Assembly (NCBI GenBank): GCA_005888695.1
Contig: VBBH01000086.1
Span: 1-10,079 of the forward strand
From: Candidatus Bathyarchaeota archaeon
GTDB lineage: Archaea > Thermoproteota > Bathyarchaeia > 40CM-2-53-6
DNA length: 10,079 nucleotides
Reading direction: 5' to 3'
Positions 5,438 through 10,079 of the stretch are shown piece by piece. Both the position numbers and the translations under genes were made by a program. Numbering within the stretch: the stretch's first letter is position 1; every line of letters starts with the position of its first letter. Below the pieces are notes generated by a model. It did not search any database. It was given only the letters and a program-made list of their open reading frames with translations, and was not told the origin of the DNA.

Positions 5438-5467
5438 ATCCAAAACACTCTCTCTCCGGGTGAGAGT
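5438..5467 (+). repeat. Direct repeat copy 2
   Basis: This is the second copy of the repeat at 4234-4263, with three differences in 30 bases. Read in the same frame it gives PKHSLSG then TGA, preceded by only a few codons (ATG ATG AAG TAT). No cysteine-rich coding sequence stands upstream, so it is an orphan gene tail or a repeat unit with another role. It lies 67 bases after the membrane gene. Confidence 0.85.
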
Positions 5468-5468
5468 G
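5446..5468. terminator. Hairpin between convergent genes (possible bidirectional terminator)
   Basis: CACTCTC (5446-5452) and GAGAGTG (5462-5468) form a perfect 7-base stem with a 9-base loop, midway between the convergent ends of the membrane gene (5371) and the methyltransferase (5477). It is made by repeat copy 2. The base changes relative to copy 1 are those that complete this stem. No strong T-run flanks it. Confidence 0.35.
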
Positions 5469-5476
5469 CGTCAGGC

Positions 5477-6319
5477 TCATCTGTTTCCGGTTGCCAGCAA
5501 ATGGTCACTGACACCCATCAACGACGGTTCACTCTCCGTTCTTTCAAGAAGAGTCAATAGTCTCCCTCGAAGTTCACGATCCTTCCAATACTCATTGAAC
5601 CTCGGAAGCAGCCAAGCGAAACCAGTAAGCGCGTACGTCCTGACAGACCTGAAGCCTGCCTTGCTGATCTCGGCTTCAAGCTCTTTCGGATGATGGAAGA
5701 ACGCAGTGGTGAAATATTCGGGGACGTTCCTTGGGTTCCGGTGCTGTCCGTTCTTCAGATCTTGCTTGATAATCTTCATGAAAGCAGGATCCTCAATGTA
5801 CCCATGTAGAGAGCCGTCCAGGGCTGACGTGAACCTAGAAACGGCCGCAACAAACAGCCTGCCCCCAGGCTTCAATACCCGACGAGCCTCCAACAAAGCT
5901 CTCATACGCTCCCTACGCTGAACGAGATGATACAGTGGCCCGAACAATAGCACAATATCCATTGTCTTATCGTGAAAATCCAACTCTCGAGCATCTCCTA
6001 GGCTGATACTAGCAAGCTCTTCGTTCGACTTTCTCTGCGTGTCACCGGCCTGTTTGACATGTAGTGGGAGAATGTCTACGAGGTGGACACGATGTCCTTT
6101 CCCGGCAAGCCAGAACGAGTATCGTCCCGGGCCTCCACCAACGTCCAGTATAGTAGCAGGTTTCTTTGGAAGGAATCGTGAGATGATTTCTTTTGTTCGG
6201 TAAAACTCGAGATTGGAACTGCCAGTGAGAAGCCTGTCCTTTTCGACACCTGACTCGTAATGTGCGTAAAAGGCGGAATCAAGGCTCTTCATCCCAGCTC
6301 GAACTGAATCGGATTTCAT
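5477..6319 (-). CDS. Class I SAM-dependent methyltransferase
   Basis: This 280-aa protein has a complete class I Rossmann methyltransferase core: motif I ILDVGGGPGRYSFWLA (57-72), the acidic residue at the end of strand 2 (VDILP, Asp82), SLGDARELDF (106-115), motif IV DIVLLFGPLYHL (121-132), and the post-core LKPGGRLFVAAVSR (149-162). A 50-residue helical N-terminal cap and a C-terminal substrate region (FTTAFFHHPKELEAEISKAGF, about 203-223) complete it. It belongs to the broad UbiE/small-molecule methyltransferase group. The substrate cannot be deduced. The start is the ATG at 6319, with a TATA-like box 29 bases upstream suggesting a leaderless message. A GGAG only three bases before the ATG is too close to be a good Shine-Dalgarno. 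It is divergent from the secreted-protein gene. Confidence 0.88.
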   Translation of the reverse strand: MKSDSVRAGMKSLDSAFYAHYESGVEKDRLLTGSSNLEFYRTKEIISRFLPKKPATILDVGGGPGRYSFWLAGKGHRVHLVDILPLHVKQAGDTQRKSNEELASISLGDARELDFHDKTMDIVLLFGPLYHLVQRRERMRALLEARRVLKPGGRLFVAAVSRFTSALDGSLHGYIEDPAFMKIIKQDLKNGQHRNPRNVPEYFTTAFFHHPKELEAEISKAGFRSVRTYALTGFAWLLPRFNEYWKDRELRGRLLTLLERTESEPSLMGVSDHLLATGNR

Positions 6320-6329
6320 GACTCTCCAG

Positions 6330-6391
6330 GTAACAATCCTAGAACTTATGCTCCTTCAATAAGTGGCTCGTCCACAACACGAGTAACAATC
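6330..6391 (-). promoter_or_regulatory. Methyltransferase promoter with 9-base direct repeats
   Basis: On the minus strand GATTGTTAC occurs at 6391-6383 and again at 6338-6330, 53 bases apart, flanking a TATA-like GCATAAG (6351-6345) centred 29 bases before the ATG. A short inverted repeat CTCGT/ACGAG (6367-6382 region) lies just inside the distal copy. The arrangement could be a pair of regulator sites; the evidence is positional only. Confidence 0.3.
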
Positions 6392-6507
6392 TCTACATCG
6401 CTTTGGAAGCGACACCCGCGGTACGAGAACAACAGATCTGCTCACCCCGATGAACACCAGCTCTGGGGGCATTGTCAATCAAAGCCACTTTCCGGCGCTT
6501 CCCAATA

Positions 6508-6523
6508 GCAAAAGTTACTTATC
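6508..6523 (+). promoter_or_regulatory. BRE/TATA promoter of the secreted-protein gene
   Basis: GCAAAAGTTACTTATC combines a purine-rich BRE-like half with a TTACTTAT TATA box centred about 28 bases before the ATG at 6547. This fixes that ATG as the probable first codon of a leaderless message. Confidence 0.5.
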
Positions 6524-6546
6524 TCAGCTTGACGGAATCCGTGCAC

Positions 6547-7086
6547 ATGAACAATTCGACAACGAAAACGGCTTTCCTTACCTTGAGCTCATTCCTGGCA
6601 GTCTTCGCCTTGACCACAGCCATGCTAGGCATTGCGCACGCGACAGGCGCAGCATCCTACTCCTTCAACCTCGTAAGCCCCAACTCAGCCAAGGCTGAGA
6701 ACACCGTTCCTGGAACACCGATAGTCGCGGGAGATGTTTTACGTCTTACAGGTTCCGGCGCATTCGATGGCACGAATGCAATCGCCACTGGCGGCGGGTC
6801 CTTCACTCACTACAAGCCTGATGGGTCCGTGTTCGCAAGAGGGACATGGGTCGTGACAGGGTTCCGGAGCTTCAAATCCTACGGCGGACCCAACCCGGGT
6901 GTTCAGGGCGGACTCCTTCTCGTTACAGTGACCCTTATCGGTCCTGAAGCCACATTTGCGGGACTAACCCTACAGGTCAGCTGTCTCATCAACGCACCAG
7001 CAGGCGCTCCAGAAGAAGGAACAACACTCCCAGGTCTCTTCCAAGAACCAACAGGTGGAACCACACTCTTCCACCTCACCAATTAG
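6547..7086 (+). CDS. Small secreted protein, unknown function
   Basis: The frame is open from 6472, but the ATG at 6547 fits both the promoter spacing and the protein. From there a signal peptide is obvious: polar MNNSTTKT, a hydrophobic core (about 9-30, AFLTLSSFLAVFALTTAMLG), then AHATGAASY as the likely cleavage region. The mature part (about 145 residues) is Gly/Thr-rich and probably all-beta, with GGGSFTHYKPDGSVFARGTW (82-101) as its most distinctive block, followed by alternating hydrophobic strands. There is one Cys (146). GGGSF...GTW patterns occur in small uncharacterised extracellular proteins of soil bacteria, as far as I recall. I know no named function. It has its own promoter and terminator, so it is a single-gene unit. 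Confidence 0.75.
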   Translation: MNNSTTKTAFLTLSSFLAVFALTTAMLGIAHATGAASYSFNLVSPNSAKAENTVPGTPIVAGDVLRLTGSGAFDGTNAIATGGGSFTHYKPDGSVFARGTWVVTGFRSFKSYGGPNPGVQGGLLLVTVTLIGPEATFAGLTLQVSCLINAPAGAPEEGTTLPGLFQEPTGGTTLFHLTN

Positions 7087-7130
7087 TGTCGTTCTCAGGA
7101 AAGAGAGACCGACACTTTCCCATGTTTTTT
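7085..7130 (+). terminator. Hairpin and T-run terminator of the secreted-protein gene
   Basis: AGTGTCG (7085-7091) pairs perfectly with CGACACT (7110-7116). A further inner stem (TTCTC with GAGAG, one wobble) closes on AGGAAA. Eight bases later comes a run of six T (7125-7130) followed by CCTCC. The stem starts inside the stop codon. Confidence 0.6.
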
Positions 7131-7231
7131 CCTCCTCAAAGAATCGAGCCCATTGGACGTTAGGAACGGATTCCGCAGCAATGTTGGCAAAAGCTCAAAA
7201 TCCAGTGGGTTTCATTCTTTAGCGAATCTCA

Positions 7232-7684
7232 TTGTCGCAGGATCCTTTGAAAAAATGGAAGGTGACGGCCGCAACGGCGGCTGCGCTGGCGGGACTCGCC
7301 CATTTTGGGGTGGGGCTGTACGGCTTCGCCACTCCAGACATGACCAAGAGTATGTTCGGCGACGAGGCTGTCTGGCTCGTCCCCGCTTTCTTCCTCGTTC
7401 TAGGATCGTTCGAGCTGGTCTGGGCATGGGTTACGCTCGTGTACAGGGAGCCGACGATGATCGGGATCGGCGTAGCGGGCTTCATCGGCTCCATCATACT
7501 CTACCTTGTCGCGCTCGCTACCCCATTGACTCCGTTCGGGGTAAAGCAGCAGACATTGACGACGTTGAGCGCAGTCCCGTTCACAGTCAAATTCATCGAA
7601 ATAGTCTACATCATCGCCGCTGTGAGTATGATGAGACTGATGACTACTGAAGAACCGAGTCGAAGACTGGAAAGTCGACACTAG
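7232..7684 (+). CDS. Four-helix integral membrane protein, unknown function
   Basis: This 150-aa protein has four clear membrane helices (about 11-32, 47-70, 76-97, 117-136) joined by short loops and ended by a charged tail (TTEEPSRRLESRH). It has short acidic/Phe patches (PDMTKSMFGDEAVW, 35-48). The size and four-helix layout are like DoxX-type and other small membrane families, but no diagnostic motif is seen and I do not assign it. The TTG at 7232 is the only start that keeps the first helix intact. No Shine-Dalgarno sequence or strong TATA box is visible in front. Overlapping longer frames on both strands in this stretch are Arg/Pro-rich shadows. It ends six bases before a minus-strand stop codon. 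Confidence 0.7.
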   Translation: MSQDPLKKWKVTAATAAALAGLAHFGVGLYGFATPDMTKSMFGDEAVWLVPAFFLVLGSFELVWAWVTLVYREPTMIGIGVAGFIGSIILYLVALATPLTPFGVKQQTLTTLSAVPFTVKFIEIVYIIAAVSMMRLMTTEEPSRRLESRH

Positions 7685-7690
7685 GCACGA

Positions 7691-7837
7691 TTAATCCTGA
7701 CGTACCGCTACCAATGCTGCGGCAACTATCCAGATCTTGAAATCCTCGTGAATTCGGTTCATGAAGCCGCTGGCGGTATGTTGTAGCCGTTCATATGCAT
7801 CTAGAGCTTGGTCATCGATTCTGAGTCCACGGTTCAT
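7691..7837 (-). CDS. 48-aa ORF coupled to the nucleotidyltransferase gene
   Basis: An ATG at 7837 lies inside the last codons of the nucleotidyltransferase gene, in another frame. It opens a 48-aa frame ending with TAA at 7691, a 26-base overlap typical of translational coupling. The product starts polar and amphipathic (MNRGLRIDDQALDAYERLQH), then has a hydrophobic stretch IWIVAAALVAV (about 34-44) near the C-terminus. It fills almost exactly the gap to the converging membrane gene. This fit and the plausible composition argue for a real small protein, but it has no recognisable domain and could be chance. Possible roles are a membrane tether or small partner of the enzyme. Confidence 0.4.
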   Translation of the reverse strand: MNRGLRIDDQALDAYERLQHTASGFMNRIHEDFKIWIVAAALVAVRQD

Positions 7838-8849
7838 CCACAGCAAGGGCCTTCCCTTCTTCTAAGAGATCCTTAGCCAAGTCTAACAGTCCCGGAACCT
7901 CATCAGCGGAAAAGTAATGGAGTATCTTCCTATATCGATCGGCCCACTTCGCGGGTGGTCCCTCAAATCTCGTAGTGTCACGGAAGACCACGTCCGGTGT
8001 TCTCTCGTATCCGGCTACGCTGAAAATGAAGGCTAGAATGAAGCGGAATTCTGAATATACAAGGTTGACCAGGTCTCGCCTGTCATAATCATAGAGCGGC
8101 ACGATTCTATTCCTGAACCAGGCTTCAGAGTCAGGCTGCTGGACCATATAGACGGGTCCATTCTTCCCCTTGAAGTAGCTCCAGATTTCTCGATATCCCA
8201 ACTGGAGGTCCGATAACAATTCTCCCGCTCTCTCCAGAGTCTGAGGAAAACCCATCAACTTACCGTAATCTTGGAGGATGTCATCACGATGCAGTTTTGT
8301 TGTAGCTTTCTCTAGACGGCTTACTACTCGTCGATGGGTCCAATTCAAACCCGCCGACAAGGTGAAGATCTCAGCCAACCATTGGGAAGCAGAAGTAACC
8401 CATGCAAGGGCCGAGTAAGGATCTTCAGCGAGCGCAATTTGGGCCCAGCCCAAGACCTTCTGGCTTCGATCCAATACGGCATCGAGCGCTTTCCGAACAA
8501 CCTCATCCCTAACACGAGACTCAAGCTCTCTCGTGAGAATCCCAGAAGGATCATGGACCGGCCTAGTATCAAAGGGAATTTCGCTGAGCTGGTTCTCTCC
8601 AAAATAGCCGTAGTCGACACTGACCTCTTGTTCGGTAGTGAAAATCTCCTTCGGCTTGTCGCCCTTCACAACAACCTCAATGTCTAGATCCGACCCGGGC
8701 CAAATATCGTCCTGCGCTACAGATCCACAGACCCCTAAGGCGATCACATCATTTCTAGCCTTGAGCTTGCCTAGTTCTCTCTCGAGCGCTCCTCTCCATG
8801 GAGATGGAAGCCTAGTTGGCTCGAGGCGCCGGATACTAGACAATTCCAA
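7812..8849 (-). CDS. MNT-type nucleotidyltransferase with C-terminal helical domain
   Basis: This 345-aa protein begins with a minimal nucleotidyltransferase domain of the DNA-polymerase-beta superfamily: GVCGSVAQDDIWPGSDLDIEVVV (39-61) contains the GS (42-43) and the metal-binding DxD (Asp54, Asp56). A candidate third Asp lies at 79 (VSVDYGYF). The remaining 250 residues are mostly helical (QWLAEIFTLSAGLNW, about 156-170; EIWSYFKGKNGPVYMV, about 221-236), as in aminoglycoside nucleotidyltransferases and related enzymes, where this part binds the acceptor. The acceptor (small molecule or protein) is unknown. The TTG at 8849 is the only plausible start, and it has a good Shine-Dalgarno (GAGGAG, 8863-8858, 8-base spacing), unlike most neighbours. 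The 168-base gap upstream holds its promoter and nothing else seen. Confidence 0.8.
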   Translation of the reverse strand: MELSSIRRLEPTRLPSPWRGALERELGKLKARNDVIALGVCGSVAQDDIWPGSDLDIEVVVKGDKPKEIFTTEQEVSVDYGYFGENQLSEIPFDTRPVHDPSGILTRELESRVRDEVVRKALDAVLDRSQKVLGWAQIALAEDPYSALAWVTSASQWLAEIFTLSAGLNWTHRRVVSRLEKATTKLHRDDILQDYGKLMGFPQTLERAGELLSDLQLGYREIWSYFKGKNGPVYMVQQPDSEAWFRNRIVPLYDYDRRDLVNLVYSEFRFILAFIFSVAGYERTPDVVFRDTTRFEGPPAKWADRYRKILHYFSADEVPGLLDLAKDLLEEGKALAVDEPWTQNR

Positions 8850-8857
8850 ATCCCGCT

Positions 8858-8863
8858 CTCCTC
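8858..8863 (-). promoter_or_regulatory. Shine-Dalgarno of the nucleotidyltransferase gene
   Basis: GAGGAG on the minus strand lies 8 bases before the TTG at 8849. It decides the start codon and contrasts with the apparently leaderless genes nearby. A TATA-like TTGAATAA lies further upstream (near 8885). Confidence 0.5.
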
Positions 8864-9017
8864 ACTCCACCTTTTTTGGTTATTCAATCGTTTCCTTTTC
8901 CAGGTTCAATAGTGATTACTGCAAGCGACGCGAATTGCCCTGACCTACATCCAATAGTACGCCCCAATACAAGCCTAGCCTGAACGCGAATGACAGTCCT
9001 CGCGTCTTGAGAGGTGT

Positions 9018-9857
9018 CTAGAACTGTTTGATGGCATTGTGTCGTCTTGACCGAAGGAAGTTCAAGGTAGACTCGGGCTTCCAGCCTAACATTCTCGAAA
9101 TCTTCCTGATGGACATGTATGGTACCGGATAGGCGAGGTTGAAGACCTGACCGTACGACCGCCTGTTCAATGTGGCTATTGAGAATGCTCGAACCACATC
9201 GTCAACGTGAACATTGGCCCCGTCTTTGAACTGTTCCATATTCGTAAAGACGTACTCTATCCGGAACACAGTCACCGGTAATGAGTATGTATGATGATAC
9301 ATCAGACAGAGATTCTCTATTGCTAACTTCAATACTGCATACCCGGGACCAGGATCTCCGTCCCAGAGATAGGGCCTGCAAGCCGACTCCTCGTCGACGA
9401 CTCCCTTCAACAAGGAACGATCTCTGGATGACAAAGTGCGCTGGGTCTCTCCATATACTGCGGCACTACTTGAGACAAGAAAGTGATCAATTTTCCTGGA
9501 TCTTGCCGATTCGAGCAGATTATGGGTTCCTCTGATATTGGCGTCGAAAAGTTCTGGGAGTGGAAGACTGTGTCTCCAGGTGTAACCATTCCAGTTGATC
9601 GCCAGATGATAGATCACGTTGACATTTCTCGTTGCTCTGTAAACTGTGGCCTTATCCACCATTCCACCACTGCGGTGACCCGTGCCAACTCCGAGAAACT
9701 CGAGCTTCGGATGGGTTCTAATGTCGCGAAGCTCTCCAATTCTTGTATCGAGAACCCTGACTCTATGGCCGTCCTCCAACAGTTTCCGAACGAGTCTGGA
9801 GCCCAGTAGACCGGAGCCACCAGTGACGAGAAAGATCTTCTGTCTTCTAGCCGTCAT
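9018..9857 (-). CDS. NAD-dependent epimerase/dehydratase (extended SDR)
   Basis: This 279-aa extended short-chain dehydrogenase has a Rossmann nucleotide-binding loop VTGGSGLLGSRL (11-22), Asp37 at the end of strand 2 (VLDTR) favouring NAD(H), and SSSAAVYGE (129-137). It has the catalytic Tyr173-x3-Lys177 pair (GYAVLKLAIENL), FRIEYVF (198-204) and the late motif VHVDDVVRAF (217-226). The family converts nucleotide sugars or related compounds (epimerases, dehydratases, reductases). The exact substrate is not visible. It is slightly shorter than sugar-nucleotide 4-epimerases (about 310-340 aa), with a compact C-terminal substrate domain. The ATG at 9857 has no clear Shine-Dalgarno. It lies 27 bases after a DinB-like gene on the same strand, suggesting an operon. 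Confidence 0.87.
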   Translation of the reverse strand: MTARRQKIFLVTGGSGLLGSRLVRKLLEDGHRVRVLDTRIGELRDIRTHPKLEFLGVGTGHRSGGMVDKATVYRATRNVNVIYHLAINWNGYTWRHSLPLPELFDANIRGTHNLLESARSRKIDHFLVSSSAAVYGETQRTLSSRDRSLLKGVVDEESACRPYLWDGDPGPGYAVLKLAIENLCLMYHHTYSLPVTVFRIEYVFTNMEQFKDGANVHVDDVVRAFSIATLNRRSYGQVFNLAYPVPYMSIRKISRMLGWKPESTLNFLRSRRHNAIKQF

Positions 9858-9884
9858 GAATTCGTGTAGCTTGTCTAGAGTCCA

Positions 9885-10079
9885 TTAGTCATGCTCAACT
9901 CGCAGAACTGGACTGGCTGACAGAGCGAGAATTCTTCTCAAATAGTTTGTATGCTGTCGTTCATGCGTCACCAACCGGTGCAGAACCTTAGTGGCTGTCC
10001 AAGGATACGGCCTTTCAGACCACATCTTGGGATAGAAGACGTTCGCGCGTTGAGCCATAGTTAGATCAGGCAAGGCTTC
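9885..10079 (-). CDS. DinB-like protein, C-terminal part (runs off right edge)
   Basis: 64 codons are visible, open to the window edge, ending at TAA 9887-9885. The end contains ATKVLHRLVTHERQHTNYLRRIL, which fits the last helix of the DinB/YfiT-like four-helix bundle. In that family a His on this helix, in an HE-x2-H context (here HERQH), completes a three-His metal site. The upstream part (MAQRANVFYPKMWSERPYPW) is less diagnostic. DinB-like proteins include thiol-dependent transferases and stress-related proteins. With the N-terminus missing, the other metal ligands cannot be checked. It is likely co-transcribed with the epimerase gene. A TTG (10073) and an ATG (10058) are present in frame but are probably internal. 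Confidence 0.65.
   Translation of the reverse strand, partial: EALPDLTMAQRANVFYPKMWSERPYPWTATKVLHRLVTHERQHTNYLRRILALSASPVLRVEHD

Noticed and set aside
6472..6546. Longer N-terminus for the secreted protein
   Set aside because: It would put the promoter inside the gene and bury the signal peptide behind 25 extra residues. The ATG at 6547 fits both promoter and signal peptide.
7153..7650. 165-codon plus-strand frame
   Set aside because: It is an Arg/Gly-rich out-of-frame shadow of the four-helix membrane protein, which has clear transmembrane periodicity.
1..10079. CRISPR arrays, insertion sequences, integrases
   Set aside because: No regularly spaced repeats, terminal inverted repeats with target duplications, or recombinase motifs were found on either strand.

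Overview
The window reads as a stretch of archaeal chromosome, most likely from a mesophilic Thaumarchaeota/Bathyarchaeota-type (TACK) lineage. The main evidence is an Orc1/Cdc6-type replication initiator. Supporting evidence is that several genes have an AT-rich TATA-like box about 24-29 bases before the start codon and no Shine-Dalgarno sequence, as expected for leaderless archaeal transcripts, and that many genes appear to start with TTG. Base composition is close to 50% GC by eye. The exact lineage is inference.

Layout. Positions 1-1490 (minus strand) carry orc1/cdc6, followed one base later by a winged-helix regulator that runs off the left edge. Positions 1491-2464 hold the cdc6 upstream region, a small membrane protein on the minus strand, and a divergent promoter region. 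Positions 2465-3342 hold a HEPN-like protein (plus) whose 3' end overlaps a small membrane protein (minus) by 70 bases. Positions 3442-4259 contain three very small Cys/His-rich, probably zinc-binding proteins. One of them, 55 aa at 4092-4259, is easy to miss because of its length. Structured intergenic DNA lies between and after them. Positions 4511-5371 encode a stand-alone polytopic membrane protein that looks like the sensory module of a membrane histidine kinase without the kinase. It is bracketed by a 30-base direct repeat (27/30 identical).

Positions 5477-6319 (minus) encode a class I SAM methyltransferase, divergent from a small secreted protein (6547-7086) that has a clear leaderless promoter and a hairpin/T-run terminator. 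A four-helix membrane protein follows (7232-7684). It converges on a minus-strand pair: a 345-aa nucleotidyltransferase and a 48-aa ORF overlapping its 3' end. The right end (minus) holds the C-terminus of a DinB-like protein followed 27 bases later by an NAD-dependent epimerase/dehydratase.

There are no rRNA genes, recognisable tRNA genes, CRISPR arrays, transposases or integrases. Apart from orc1/cdc6 this looks like accessory or lineage-specific gene content: small, mostly single-gene units with closely packed, often convergent ends. The parts most worth a second look are the direct repeat whose differences preserve a reading frame, the cluster of miniature zinc proteins with hairpins around them, the HEPN-like gene, and the cdc6-regulator pair with an inverted repeat in front of it.
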